From: Deltaproteobacteria bacterium
GTDB taxonomy: Bacteria > Desulfobacterota > Binatia > DP-6
Direction of reading: 5' to 3'
DNA: 64,000 nucleotides
Assembly: GCA_005888095.1 (NCBI GenBank)
Contig: VBKF01000093.1
Location: forward strand, 37,393-101,392
Shown: positions 1 to 8,763 of the stretch, one piece after another
Position numbering within the stretch: position 1 is the stretch's first letter
How the letters are laid out: every line of letters starts with the position of its first letter
The notes under the pieces: model-generated
Databases searched by the model: none
Told to the model about the DNA's origin: nothing
What the model saw: only the letters and a program-made list of their open reading frames with translations
Program-made: the position numbers and the translations under genes

Positions 1-186
1 GCCATCGACCCCGCCTATCAGGACGGCACACCGCCGCCGCTGCACCGCCTGAAGCACGTGGGCGAAATCCCCGTCGATTGGCCGGTCCCCTTCATTCCTC
101 AACCGCTTCGCCGGCTGCGCACGATCTCGATCGAAGCCCTCGAGGACGAGCTCGAGCGCGAGGCGACGCGGGAGGAATCGGCGTAG
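1..186 (+). CDS. C-terminal end of an unknown protein (5' end outside window)
   Basis: Frame 1 is open from the first base to a TAG at 184-186, giving the last 61 residues of a protein whose start lies upstream. The fragment has a Pro-rich start and an acidic C-terminal helix rich in Glu. I do not recognise the family. A perfect hairpin lies 28 nt after the stop. The open frame and the codon use typical of the window support a real gene end, but 61 residues are too few for a function. Confidence 0.5.
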   Translation, partial: AIDPAYQDGTPPPLHRLKHVGEIPVDWPVPFIPQPLRRLRTISIEALEDELEREATREESA

Positions 187-213
187 CGCAGGCCTAGCGC
201 GGGGTTTCCCGAC

Positions 214-233
214 GTCGCCCCACGAGGGGCGAC
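214..233 (+). terminator. 8-bp perfect hairpin after the first gene
   Basis: GTCGCCCC at 214-221 pairs perfectly with GGGGCGAC at 226-233 across a four-base ACGA loop. It begins 28 nt after the stop at 186. No T-run follows, so this is at best a stem that helps end the upstream transcript rather than a classical intrinsic terminator. The rest of 187-449 shows no convincing gene; it contains a TATAGT hexamer at 387-392 that could be a -10 box for the next gene. Confidence 0.35.
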
Positions 234-449
234 CGTGCGCCTCTGCGTCTCTTGCAGCGGCGCCATCCATGTTGCCACCTTAGTCTTGGCTTTGACCGGC
301 GAGCGCGAAGCCAGACCGCACAGGAACTCCAGTCACGGCAAGTAGTTAGGCAGGCTCCACACCCGATCGATACTCTCCCTTTCGGGTATAGTTCCTGCTT
401 CGCGGACCTCCATGTCGCGGCCCCGAGGTCTGCCCAGGGCGAGCCGGGC

Positions 450-2105
450 GTGAACTACAACAACCCGACCTTCTGGCTCCTGTTCGTGGTGGTGTACGCC
501 GTCTACTGGCGCCTTCGCCACCGCCGCCAGAACGACCTCCTCCTGGTGGCGAGCTACGTCTTCTATGGCTTCTGGGACTACCGGTTTCTCTTCCTCATCC
601 TCATCTCGACGGTCATCGACTTCATCGGGGGCCTCGGCGTGGCCGGCGTCCGGCTGCCGAAATGGCGCCGCCTGCGGCTCGCGGCGCTGCTGATCGGCAG
701 CGCGCTCGTGCTGTGCAGCAACGTCCGCTACGCAGCGCTCTGGCACGGCCTCGTCTACCTCGATGCGGACGCCGTGCGCGCCGCACTCCCCGAGCGGTTG
801 CGCGACCTCGCGGTGCCGCTCGGCACGGCGGCGGCGACCCTCGCCTATGCCGCCCTGCTGCCCTGGCTCTACGCGCTCCCGGACCGCACCCGGCGGAAGA
901 CCTTCCTCACCATCAGCATGGTCGCCAACCTCGCGATCCTCGGCTTCTTCAAGTACTGCGACTTCTTCGTCGGCAGCTTCGTGAACCTCCTGCACGCGCT
1001 CGGCGTCCAGCAGGTCGACGTGCGCACGCTCGGCATCCTCCTCCCGCCCGGGATCAGCTTCTACACCTTCCAGGCGATGAGCTACACGGTCGACGTCTAC
1101 CGCGGAGACGCCACGCCCACCGACGACTTCCGGGACTTCGCGCTCTTCGTCTGCTTCTTCCCCCACCTCGTCGCGGGCCCGATCATGCGCGCCTCCAACC
1201 TGCTGCCCCAGGTGCTGCATCCCCGGCAGCGGCGCCCGGGCGACGCCGAGGAGGGCTTCGCGCTCGTGCTCCTCGGCCTCTTCAAGAAGGTCGTCATCGC
1301 CGACAACCTCGCGCCGATGGTCAACATGATCTTCTTCCAGTACGGGGGCGGCGGCCACCACGTCCCGACGGGGCCCGAGTCACTCCTCGGGCTCTACGGC
1401 TTCATGTTCCAGGTGTACGGCGACTTCTCCGGCTACTCGAGCGTCGCGCGCGGCATCGCCAAGTGGCTCGGCTTCGACCTGATCATCAACTTCCAGACGC
1501 CATACCTCTCGACGACGCCCAGCGAGCACTGGCGCCGCTGGCACATCAGCCTCTCCAGCTGGTTCCGCGACTACCTCTACATCCCGCTCGGCGGCAGCCG
1601 CCGCGGCGCGGCCGCCGAGCACCGCAACGTGATCATCACCATGACGCTCGCCGGCCTCTGGCACGGCGCGGCCTGGACCTACGTGATCTGGGGCGCGTAC
1701 ACGGGCGTGCTGCTCTGCATCTCGCGCGCCCTCGGCACCAAGGAGGTGAGGAACGTGGCGGGCCAGCGGCTGCGCTGGGGGTGGCGCGTCCTCCTCACCT
1801 TCCACCTCACCTGCAGCAGCTACCTGTTCTTCCGGTCGAGCAGCGTGCCGGCCGCGCTCCATATGGGCGCCCGCATCCTCACCGACTTCACGCCGACGGC
1901 GACGGCGGCCACCATGCTCGGGCTGCTGCTCTTCTACGCCGCGCCGCTCTTCGCGCTCGAGGCCTTCACCGATGGGGAGCGCCACCTCGAGCGGCTCTTC
2001 GCCGCGCCCTGGCCTCGCCAGGCGGTGGCCTACGCCTACTTCGTGCTGATGCTGGTGGTCTTCCCGGCCGTCCAGACCCATGAGTTCATCTACTTCCAGT
2101 TCTGA
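450..2105 (+). CDS. MBOAT-family membrane O-acyltransferase (AlgI/DltB-like)
   Basis: A 551-residue polytopic membrane protein of the membrane-bound O-acyltransferase family, whose members move acyl groups across the inner membrane for acetylation of alginate, teichoic acid or other glycans. It shows the family hallmarks: an HWRRWHISLS-type motif followed by FRDYLYIPLGG, and the presumed catalytic His in LWHGAAW near residue 408. The frame is open upstream to 252, but the GTG at 450 is preferred because the next residues (NYNNPTFWLLFV) begin the first membrane helix as in AlgI. The next gene overlaps its end by 26 bp and encodes an SGNH-like partner, the usual arrangement for extracytoplasmic acylation. 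The acceptor glycan is unknown. Confidence 0.9.
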   Translation: MNYNNPTFWLLFVVVYAVYWRLRHRRQNDLLLVASYVFYGFWDYRFLFLILISTVIDFIGGLGVAGVRLPKWRRLRLAALLIGSALVLCSNVRYAALWHGLVYLDADAVRAALPERLRDLAVPLGTAAATLAYAALLPWLYALPDRTRRKTFLTISMVANLAILGFFKYCDFFVGSFVNLLHALGVQQVDVRTLGILLPPGISFYTFQAMSYTVDVYRGDATPTDDFRDFALFVCFFPHLVAGPIMRASNLLPQVLHPRQRRPGDAEEGFALVLLGLFKKVVIADNLAPMVNMIFFQYGGGGHHVPTGPESLLGLYGFMFQVYGDFSGYSSVARGIAKWLGFDLIINFQTPYLSTTPSEHWRRWHISLSSWFRDYLYIPLGGSRRGAAAEHRNVIITMTLAGLWHGAAWTYVIWGAYTGVLLCISRALGTKEVRNVAGQRLRWGWRVLLTFHLTCSSYLFFRSSSVPAALHMGARILTDFTPTATAATMLGLLLFYAAPLFALEAFTDGERHLERLFAAPWPRQAVAYAYFVLMLVVFPAVQTHEFIYFQF

Positions 2106-3105
2106 GGCGATCGGCGCGGCGATCGCCGCGCCGGGCCGGGCGACCCGGATCGCCCTCGTGCTGCTCCTCGTCCTCGGCGGCGTCGAGGCGCTCACGCGCC
2201 TCAAGCTCGTGGGCATGTCGAAGGAGTTCGAGCAGTTCCGGTCCTACCCGCGCCTGGCGACCGACCTCGCCCACCGCAGCGGGCTGCGCCTGGCGATCGT
2301 CGGGGCCTCGATCGCGCACGAGGACATCGACCTCGCGGTCCTCGCCGAGCGCCTGCGGGCCACGACCAGGCTCCCCGCGCACGCCGAGGCGTTCAGTGCC
2401 GATCACTCGTACGTCAACACCTGGTACTTCATGCTGAACCACTACCTGTGGCGGCCCGGCAACCGGGTGGATCTGGTCGTCATCCCGTTCGTCGGGCCGA
2501 GCCTCTACGACAAGAACGAGATCGAGATCGGCCGGCTCGCCCGCTTCTTCACGAGCGTCGAGGACTGGCCGGAGGTGCTGCGGACGGACCTCGCGACGAC
2601 GGCCGAGCGCGCCGACTTCCTCCTCTCCAATTTCTGGGCGAGCTGGGGGGCGCGCGACCGCATGCAGGAGCTCGCCTTCACCCGTCTCTTCCCGAACTAC
2701 AAGGCGTACGCCCGCGAGCAGCAAAACCTCTTCCTCGCGGAGCAGTTCGCGAACCCGAGACGGGCACACAAGGCGCGCTCGCTGGTCGCGCTCGCGCGCC
2801 TGCTCGGGACCGCGCACGAGCACGCCACGCCGCTCTGCTTCGTGGTCTTCCCGACCCAGCGCGCCGACTGGAACCAGCAGCCGTACGCCGAGGCGCGCCG
2901 GTTGATCGAGGCGAGCGGCGTACAGTACGTCGATCTGCGCGGCGGCGCCGACGTCGACACGAGCATGTTCGCCGACCTGGTGCACATGAACCTCGACGGC
3001 CGCGCCCTCTACACGGGGCTGCTGGCCGACGCCCTGGCGCCGGTCCTCGGTCCGGGCCCCTCCGAGGCGGGGTCCGCCTTCGCCGCGGGCGGGGCGGGCG
3101 AGTAG
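2080..3105 (+). CDS. SGNH/AlgX-like membrane-anchored acyltransferase partner
   Basis: A 341-residue protein with one N-terminal membrane anchor (about residues 20-42) and a large extracytoplasmic domain. It carries an SGNH-hydrolase style nucleophile block (IVGASIAHE, about residues 72-80) and a C-terminal DLVHMN segment that fits the catalytic Asp-x-x-His block. It overlaps the MBOAT gene by 26 bp, which implies translational coupling. MBOAT proteins are typically paired with such SGNH-like proteins (AlgJ/AlgX, PatB), which finish transfer of the acyl group to the polymer in the periplasm. That role is inferred from context and the two motifs. Substrate unknown. Confidence 0.75.
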   Translation: MSSSTSSSEAIGAAIAAPGRATRIALVLLLVLGGVEALTRLKLVGMSKEFEQFRSYPRLATDLAHRSGLRLAIVGASIAHEDIDLAVLAERLRATTRLPAHAEAFSADHSYVNTWYFMLNHYLWRPGNRVDLVVIPFVGPSLYDKNEIEIGRLARFFTSVEDWPEVLRTDLATTAERADFLLSNFWASWGARDRMQELAFTRLFPNYKAYAREQQNLFLAEQFANPRRAHKARSLVALARLLGTAHEHATPLCFVVFPTQRADWNQQPYAEARRLIEASGVQYVDLRGGADVDTSMFADLVHMNLDGRALYTGLLADALAPVLGPGPSEAGSAFAAGGAGE

Positions 3106-3106
3106 C

Positions 3107-3931
3107 CTAACCCGCGCCCGCCTTCGGGAGGCGGCCGGGCCAGGCGGCGGTGAGGGTCCGGAACTCCTCGTCGGCGGTGATCGTCACCGCGCGGAAGTTC
3201 GGATGCGGGTTGCGGAACCAGTCCGGCGCGCCGGCCATCTCGCCGTCCTTCGAATCGTCCACGATCTGCCGCCCGAACCGCTTCTGCGACAGCTCGTCGT
3301 TGCGGATGCAGAGGTCCCAGTTGCCCGCGGTCACCTCGCGTCGGAGCCGCGCGAACACCTCGACCAGCGGGTACTGGCGCTCCCGGGCGACACGGCGCAC
3401 CACCTCCCAGGTGCGGTCGTACTCCTCGTTCATGCGCTCGCTCGCGTTGTGCACGGGGTCGATGTAGCTGTTCGTCTCGAGCACGAGGTGCACGCCGGGG
3501 TAGTCACGGCGCAGGCGGTCGCACAGCTCCTCGAGCTGCCGCCCGAACTCCTCGAGCGAGAAGCGGCCCCGATCGTTGTGCCCGTAGCGGATGAGGGCGA
3601 TGTCGAGGTGCGGCACGCGGCCACGGACGTCGCGCTCGTAGCGGGTGCGCCAGAAGAGCCAGGGCCGCCGCTCGTGCAGGAAGCGGAAGACGTAGTCGCC
3701 GCTCTTGCAGAGGTTGACGTTGACGATCCGCTGGCCCGGGTAGCGCTCGGCGAGCCGCGCGTTCAGCACCCGGTCGATGTGCAGCGGCGCCGGCAGGTAG
3801 TCGGTGCTGCACGTGCTGTCGCCGAAGTGCGCGATGACGACGCGGTCCGGCGCGTCGGCCGACGGGGCGGGGGAGCAGCTCGCGCCGGCGAGCGCCAGCA
3901 GGAGCAGCGCGGCGCGTCCGACCCGCGGCAT
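3107..3931 (-). CDS. SGNH-hydrolase-like lipoprotein
   Basis: A 274-residue predicted lipoprotein: an N-terminal hydrophobic stretch ends in the lipobox LAGASC (Cys19). The mature protein has an SGNH block I (HFGDST, residues 35-40), a block III-like YGHND and a C-terminal NPHPNFRAV where the catalytic His is expected. These fit a GDSL/SGNH esterase or acetyltransferase at the outer face of a membrane. It converges on the MBOAT/SGNH pair with one base between stop codons and may modify the same polymer. It is followed 10 bp upstream on the same strand by the amidohydrolase gene. Confidence 0.7.
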   Translation of the reverse strand: MPRVGRAALLLLALAGASCSPAPSADAPDRVVIAHFGDSTCSTDYLPAPLHIDRVLNARLAERYPGQRIVNVNLCKSGDYVFRFLHERRPWLFWRTRYERDVRGRVPHLDIALIRYGHNDRGRFSLEEFGRQLEELCDRLRRDYPGVHLVLETNSYIDPVHNASERMNEEYDRTWEVVRRVARERQYPLVEVFARLRREVTAGNWDLCIRNDELSQKRFGRQIVDDSKDGEMAGAPDWFRNPHPNFRAVTITADEEFRTLTAAWPGRLPKAGAG

Positions 3932-3941
3932 GCCGGGCCAG

Positions 3942-5132
3942 TCAGTGCTGCGGGAACCAGCGCTCGAGCGTGCCGGTCGCGATCATCCGCACGCCGGCCT
4001 CGTCGAGCCCCGCGCTCGCTCGCCGGAAGCCGCCGAGGAGGTCGGCGGTGCCGTCGTAGTGCGGCCAGTCGGAGGCGAGCGCGACGTGGTCGGCAGGCAG
4101 GAACTCGAGCGCGATCCGGATGTCCGTCCGCTCGCAGGCCTCGACCGTGACCATCATCTGCCGCTCGAAGATCTCCATGGGCGGAGTCTTCCACCCCGGG
4201 GCCTTCAGGCGTCCGAACGCCTCGCGATGCTCCTCGAAGCGCTCGAACATCGACGGGAGCCAGCCGACACCGGCCTCGAGGATCATGGTCGGCATGGTGG
4301 GGAAGCGGTCGAACACGCCGCCCGCCATCATGTCGTAGAGCGTGTAGATCATGTCCAGCGGGAAGCCGAGGCACGATGCCGCCATGATGTCCGGCAGGCG
4401 GTAGCCGCGCGACGTGCCGTCCTGGTCCCACATCGGCAGCGGATGCAGGCCGAGCTTCATGCCGGTGTCGACGATCGCCTGCCAGAGCGGATCGAAGACG
4501 GGGTCGGAGTACTTCCGGCCCTGGACCGAGTTGGTGCGGATGAACACGGCGGGGAAGCCCATCTCGGCCGTGCGCCGCACCTCGGCGACGGCCGCCTCGA
4601 CGTCGGTGAGCGGCAGCGTCGCCACCGGGATCAGCCGGCCGCCCGAGCCGGCGCAGTACTCGCGCATCATCCAGTCGTTGTACACGGCGCAGACCGCCGG
4701 CGCGACGTGAGGGAGCAGCGTGCCGCCCGCGAGCATGAAGGTGGGATAGAGGACCGCGCGCGACACACCGTTGCCGAGGTTGAAGTCGAGCCGGGCGCGG
4801 CCGTCGATCGCCCAGGGCGGCGCGTCGACGATGGTGTGGCGCTCGGGCTCGGGGCTGGCGAAGACGCGCTCGAGCGGCACACCCATGGCGCAGGCGAGGC
4901 CCATGTTCTCGAGCATGTCCTTGGCCCGGATGCCGCCGTGCATGACCTCCAGGTTCGCGATGTCGATGCCGTAGATCTTGGAATGAAAGACGCCCTGCTC
5001 GTCACGATAGAAGTGCGGTCCGAGCGGCCGCAGGTCGCGCGGCAGGCGCTCGACCCAGAGGTCGCCCGGCTCGATGACGTGACCGTCGGCATCGGCGAGG
5101 CACTCGATCGTCTCGTTCGCGGTCGCCTGCAT
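3942..5132 (-). CDS. Amidohydrolase-2 family metal-dependent hydrolase/decarboxylase
   Basis: A 396-residue TIM-barrel protein of the amidohydrolase_2 (ACMSD-like) family. Ligand motifs expected for the mononuclear metal site are visible: DADGH near the N-terminus (the D-x-H type), the His of LGLHPLP mid-protein and the Asp of ASDWPHYDG near the C-terminus. Members hydrolyse or decarboxylate aromatic and cyclic acids. No further substrate clue is present. The start is supported by a GGAGGG-type ribosome site a few bases upstream. A 14-bp inverted repeat lies about 45 bp upstream, resembling the repeat beside the TetR gene at 12900-13457. Confidence 0.85.
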   Translation of the reverse strand: MQATANETIECLADADGHVIEPGDLWVERLPRDLRPLGPHFYRDEQGVFHSKIYGIDIANLEVMHGGIRAKDMLENMGLACAMGVPLERVFASPEPERHTIVDAPPWAIDGRARLDFNLGNGVSRAVLYPTFMLAGGTLLPHVAPAVCAVYNDWMMREYCAGSGGRLIPVATLPLTDVEAAVAEVRRTAEMGFPAVFIRTNSVQGRKYSDPVFDPLWQAIVDTGMKLGLHPLPMWDQDGTSRGYRLPDIMAASCLGFPLDMIYTLYDMMAGGVFDRFPTMPTMILEAGVGWLPSMFERFEEHREAFGRLKAPGWKTPPMEIFERQMMVTVEACERTDIRIALEFLPADHVALASDWPHYDGTADLLGGFRRASAGLDEAGVRMIATGTLERWFPQH

Positions 5133-5176
5133 GGGCTCGCCCTCCTGCCCTCCGTTAGCTCCGGCCGGCGAGCTTT

Positions 5177-5190
5177 GTCAATCACTTGAC
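5177..5190. promoter_or_regulatory. Inverted repeat GTCAA-N4-TTGAC, possible TetR operator
   Basis: GTCAATCACTTGAC is a perfect 5-bp inverted repeat with a 4-bp centre in the divergent gap between the amidohydrolase and DUF971 genes. With its flank it reads GTCAATCACTTGACC, matching TTCAATCGATTGACC at 13550-13564 at most positions. On the minus strand part of it can also be read as a TTGACA -35 box (5181-5176) for the amidohydrolase, so the two explanations are confounded. Confidence 0.35.
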
Positions 5191-5255
5191 CTAATCAGAT
5201 GCTTGACACCGCTCGGTTGCCGGCGTCCCGCTCCTCGCATAAGGCTGGCCTCGAG

Positions 5256-5585
5256 ATGCACCCCGACGCGACGCACATCGAGCGGCTGAAGGAGGTCGGC
5301 CGCTACGCGCTCGGCGTGGAGTGGGGCGACCGGCACGAGAGCATCCTGCCGTACAAGAATCTGCGCCTCGCCTGTCCGTGCGATGCCTGCACCGCAGCCG
5401 CTCCTGATGCGTCGCTCGCGCCCGAGGCCGAGCGGCCCGTGGACTTCCAGGTCCTCGGCGACCGGAGCCTCTTCATCCGCTGGGCCGACGCGCACGAGAC
5501 CCTGCTGCTGGTCGAGGAGGTCCGCAACCTCTGCCGCTGCGCGCGCTGCGTCGGGGAGCCGGACTTCCCGATCTCGGGGCGGTAG
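5256..5585 (+). CDS. DUF971 (gamma-butyrobetaine hydroxylase-like N-terminal) protein
   Basis: A 109-residue stand-alone DUF971 domain. The family's metal-binding Cys pattern is visible twice: CPCDAC at about residues 40-45 after an LRLACP segment, and CRCARC at about residues 92-97. DUF971 forms the zinc-binding N-terminal domain of gamma-butyrobetaine hydroxylase and also occurs alone, where it is often annotated near Fe-S assembly genes. The frame is open back to 5199; the ATG at 5256 is chosen because the family similarity begins a few residues later (IERLKEVGRYALGVEW). No clear Shine-Dalgarno is seen. It is divergent from the amidohydrolase. Confidence 0.8.
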   Translation: MHPDATHIERLKEVGRYALGVEWGDRHESILPYKNLRLACPCDACTAAAPDASLAPEAERPVDFQVLGDRSLFIRWADAHETLLLVEEVRNLCRCARCVGEPDFPISGR

Positions 5586-5804
5586 GGGTCGGCCCACGGC
5601 GCCGGACGGCCCCCCCTGCGCCCAGCACCGCGGCACACGCCGTCCAGAAAAGAGGCACCCGTCGGGGTGGTCGCAGCGGGCGTGGGGCCGGCGCGGTGCC
5701 CTCTGCACCGCGGAACCGGGGGGCAGACGCGAACGACGTCGCTGCCGCGCCCGGCACGACCCTTGCGTCCCGAACCTACGACGGCGCCAGCTGCCACATC
5801 CATC

Positions 5805-6089
5805 ATGGAGACCAACGAGCTGCATCGGCTCCCCTCGCTCGTTCGCGTGCGTGTCGTGCCCCCGGCCGCCGCGGGCTGGCGCGAGCTGGAGCGGGTGAGC
5901 TGGCTCACGCCCTACGAGGCCGAGACGATCGGGGAGGACGCTCGCCGCGCAGGGCCGGGGACGCGGTTGGAGGTGACGGTTCCCAGGCTCACGAGCGAAA
6001 CGAGGCTGGCGGCGGTGAGGAGCCTCTTCGAATGGCTCGCCACCAAAGGCATCGACGTCATCGTCCGTGAGGACGACGACCGGCGCTAA
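5805..6089 (+). CDS. Small conserved-looking hypothetical protein
   Basis: A 94-residue ORF beginning with an ATG at 5805. The predicted protein alternates strands and a C-terminal helix (AAVRSLFEWLATKG) and ends in an acidic tail; there is no signal peptide or membrane helix. I do not recognise it. The frame is open far upstream, as is common in this GC-rich DNA, so coding status is uncertain. The 220 bases before it (5586-5804) show nothing I can assign. It converges on the DUF4340 gene with about 40 bp between stops. Confidence 0.4.
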   Translation: METNELHRLPSLVRVRVVPPAAAGWRELERVSWLTPYEAETIGEDARRAGPGTRLEVTVPRLTSETRLAAVRSLFEWLATKGIDVIVREDDDRR

Positions 6090-6128
6090 CTAATAGCCGC
6101 GTCGAGTGGCCCGCGGCCTCGTCCGAGG

Positions 6129-6641
6129 CTACCTGCCCGGTTCCGTCGTGTAGAAGACCCGCTCGATCTCCGACAAGACGAGGGTGCCGACCTGGAGCAC
6201 GCGCGGGTCACCCTCGCGCCGGGCGTAGAAGGCGCTCCCGGCGGCGTTGAGGCCGCCCACCAGCAGGCGACGCGGGCCGCGGCCGGTGACGACGGTGACC
6301 ATCCCGCGCGGCCGCCCGAGGCCGAAGGCGGTCGGGTCGGGGGTGCGGAAGACGTCGACCGCCCGCAGCGCGAGCAGGGTGTCGAGCAGATCGCCGAGCG
6401 CCTCGGCCGTCTGCGCGGCGGCGGGCCGGCCGTCGACGTCCCAGCCGCCCGTGGTGCGCGTCGACGCGACGTGGCGGCCGTCCAGCTCCAGCTCGATGCC
6501 CCGCACCCAGCGGGGCTCCGCGTTGAAGAGCCGGTGGCCGCGAGCGGCGTCCCGGCCGCGCAACGCGATCGGGCCCCGTGTGCTCAGGGCGAGCCCGAGG
6601 CCGAGCGCCGCCACTGCGGCGAGGGCGAGCGTCCGGTGCAA
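6129..6641 (-). CDS. DUF4340-like protein of the Gld-type ABC module
   Basis: A protein of about 170 residues with an N-terminal membrane helix (TLALAAVAALGLGLAL) and a soluble region with the alternating strands seen in DUF4340, including a GGWDVDGRPA segment and two repeated units. DUF4340 proteins typically sit last in operons with GldG/GldF-like ABC genes, as here. No ATG lies near the hydrophobic start; a TTG at 6641, three bases after the upstream stop, gives the natural N-terminus. The protein is short compared with two-repeat DUF4340 members. It is the last gene of the eight-gene minus-strand run. Confidence 0.65.
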   Translation of the reverse strand: MHRTLALAAVAALGLGLALSTRGPIALRGRDAARGHRLFNAEPRWVRGIELELDGRHVASTRTTGGWDVDGRPAAAQTAEALGDLLDTLLALRAVDVFRTPDPTAFGLGRPRGMVTVVTGRGPRRLLVGGLNAAGSAFYARREGDPRVLQVGTLVLSEIERVFYTTEPGR

Positions 6642-6643
6642 CG

Positions 6644-8017
6644 CTACCCCCGGCGCCGGCGGACGGCGATCACGAGGCCCGCGACCAGCACGAGCCCGGG
6701 CTCGACCACGGCGCCGGCCACGAAGATCGCCCGCGCATCCCGCGCCGTCAGCACGAGCGGTGAGAGGGGACGTTCGACTTCCGGCAAGCGCTTCGGGCGC
6801 TCGCCGGCGAGCGCTTCCTCGCCCGCGACCCATGCGACCGCGTTCAGCGCGAGGTCGCGGTTGCCGAGGAGGTCGAGGTAGGCGTCGCTCGCGAAGTCGG
6901 CGTCCCCGGCGACGACCAGACGCCCTCGCCGCCGGCCGGCCCCGTCACCGCCGTGGCCGACCTCCGCCATGACGAGGACCGGCGCCGGCCCGGGCGTGTC
7001 GCCGGCGGCGGCCGACGGCTCCTCTCCCCGGCGGGCACGCGCCGGGTCGCGCTCCGTCCACGCGCTCGGGGCCGTCCGCGCGATCGTCTGCGCGTCGATG
7101 CCCGTCACCTCCGCGCCGACGTCCACCGTGCGCGCCGACGGCAGCACCGCGCCCGTGTCGATCGCGCCGGCATCCGGGTCCGTCACCGGGTTGCCGCGCT
7201 TGAAGAGCTCGACGACCGCGGCCAGGCCGTCGGTCCCGAGCACGCGCCGCTCGCGGTCGACGATCATGTCGTCGCCGAGCCGGATACCCATGCTGGCGAG
7301 CAGCCGCGCCAGGTTCGGGAGCGGCGCCGGGTCGAGCAGCATGACGACGCCGCCGCCGGCCCTCAAGTAGCCGGCGACGGCGTCGAGCTCGGGAAGGAGG
7401 AAGTCGTGCCGCGGGCCGGCGACCAGCAGCACGTCGGCCCTGTCGGGGACCGGCCCGTCGACCAACGAGACGACCTCCGCCGCATAGTTCTCGGCCGCCA
7501 GCGCCGCGGCGAGGCGCCCGTACCCCTCGGCCCCTCCCCCGGGCGGGCGCTCGCCGTGGCCGGTCGTGAAGACGAGCCGCCGGGAGCGGCCCTGGACGAC
7601 GCGCCGGATGCCGCCCGCCAGCTCTTCCTCCGGGGCCGCCAGGACGACGGCGCGCCGGCCCGCGTACTCGATCGCCGCGCGGCCGTAGGAGGACACGCCG
7701 AGGCTCCGCGCGCGCTCGGGAAAGCGGTCGAGGTCGAGGAGCTCGAAGTCGATGTGCGGGTTCGCATCGGCGAAGAGCCGTACGAGGTCCGCATACCGCT
7801 GGCGCGTACCGCGGCGGAAGAACACCGTGACGTGGAGCGGCGCCGTCACGTCGGCGAGGAGCTTGCGGGTCACGGGCGCGAGTGACAGCTCCCGGCCCGG
7901 CGTCAGGTCGAAGCGGCGGTTCGTACGCTCCGCGGCGACCTGCACCCCGCCGAGCCCCACGAGCAGGAGCAGCACCTGCGCCGCGAGCTCCGTCCAGCCC
8001 CGTGCGCCGCGGGACAT
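6644..8017 (-). CDS. GldG-like ABC-type auxiliary (intracellular motility/transport) protein
   Basis: A 457-residue protein with one membrane helix near the N-terminus (ELAAQVLLLLVGLGGVQVAA), a large extracytoplasmic domain of the ABC_transp_aux/GldG type and a second helix close to the C-terminus. Features of the family include the early DLTPGRELSLAPVTRKLL segment and a TTGHGER stretch, followed by a region resembling a degenerate GATase fold. It starts with ATG at 8017, five bases from the permease stop, in an operon of ATPase, permease, GldG-like and DUF4340 genes. In most non-gliding bacteria this module's substrate is unknown. Confidence 0.8.
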   Translation of the reverse strand: MSRGARGWTELAAQVLLLLVGLGGVQVAAERTNRRFDLTPGRELSLAPVTRKLLADVTAPLHVTVFFRRGTRQRYADLVRLFADANPHIDFELLDLDRFPERARSLGVSSYGRAAIEYAGRRAVVLAAPEEELAGGIRRVVQGRSRRLVFTTGHGERPPGGGAEGYGRLAAALAAENYAAEVVSLVDGPVPDRADVLLVAGPRHDFLLPELDAVAGYLRAGGGVVMLLDPAPLPNLARLLASMGIRLGDDMIVDRERRVLGTDGLAAVVELFKRGNPVTDPDAGAIDTGAVLPSARTVDVGAEVTGIDAQTIARTAPSAWTERDPARARRGEEPSAAAGDTPGPAPVLVMAEVGHGGDGAGRRRGRLVVAGDADFASDAYLDLLGNRDLALNAVAWVAGEEALAGERPKRLPEVERPLSPLVLTARDARAIFVAGAVVEPGLVLVAGLVIAVRRRRG

Positions 8018-8022
8018 CGCGC

Positions 8023-8763
8023 TCAGCGAAGGCCCCGCCAGCGGCGCGTGTCGAGGGCGAAGAGCGTGAAGCTGAGGCACGCGACGATGAAGACCACGAG
8101 GTAGGCGACGTCGCGGGTGTCGATCGCGCCGCGCGCGAAGGGGTAGAACCGGTCGAAGAGCGAGAGGGGCAGGAGCAGGCGGAGGGTCCCCTCGCTCAGC
8201 GCCGCCTCGTTCCAGGTCACCATCCAGAAGAAGAAGAGAATGCCGTAGGTGGCCGCCGCCGCGACCAGCTGGCTCTCGGTGAGCGCCGAGACGAAGAGCC
8301 CGCAGCCGACGAAGGCGGCACCGAGGAGCACGAGTCCCCCGTAGCCGGCCACGAGCGGTCCGGGCGCCACCGGGTAGAAGCGCGCGAGGATCGCGGCATG
8401 CACGGCCGTGGCCGCGACCAGGAGCACGACGACGGCGACGCAGGCGAGGAACTTCCCCGCCACGATCTCCGCGTCGCGCACCGGGTACGTCCAGAGGAGC
8501 TCGAGCGTGCCGAGCTTCCGCTCCTCCGCGAACAGCCGCATGGTGAGCAGCGGCACGAGGACGAGGAGCAGCCCCTCGACGTCGAGCAGCTGGTACTGCC
8601 AGAGGCCGCGCGCGAGGTCGGTGCCGCCCATCAGGACGAAGAAGCCGAGGTTCGTGTAGAAGCGATACCCGGAAAGGACGAGGAAGACGGCGGCGAGCGC
8701 GTAGAAGAGGAGCGAGCCGAAGTAGAGCGCGAGCTCCTTGCGAGCGATGGCGACGACGATCAC
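8023..8763 (-). CDS. ABC-2 type permease, GldF-like
   Basis: A 246-residue integral membrane protein with about six hydrophobic segments. It begins VIVVAIARKELALYFGS, the typical GldF N-terminus, and has a RLFAEERKLGTLELLWTYP segment characteristic of ABC-2 permeases. Its GTG start (8763-8761) overlaps the TGA of the ATPase gene in a GTGA arrangement, so expression is coupled. The frame is open to 9099 but that region is inside the ATPase gene. It should form the membrane channel with the ATPase at 8760-9704. Confidence 0.85.
   Translation of the reverse strand: MIVVAIARKELALYFGSLLFYALAAVFLVLSGYRFYTNLGFFVLMGGTDLARGLWQYQLLDVEGLLLVLVPLLTMRLFAEERKLGTLELLWTYPVRDAEIVAGKFLACVAVVVLLVAATAVHAAILARFYPVAPGPLVAGYGGLVLLGAAFVGCGLFVSALTESQLVAAAATYGILFFFWMVTWNEAALSEGTLRLLLPLSLFDRFYPFARGAIDTRDVAYLVVFIVACLSFTLFALDTRRWRGLR

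Noticed and set aside
252..449. 66-residue N-terminal extension of the MBOAT protein
   Set aside because: The extension is not hydrophobic or family-like; the GTG at 450 starts exactly at the conserved first helix.
3243..3262. TTCGAATC resembling a tRNA T-loop
   Set aside because: It is inside the SGNH lipoprotein coding sequence and no acceptor or anticodon stems can be drawn around it.
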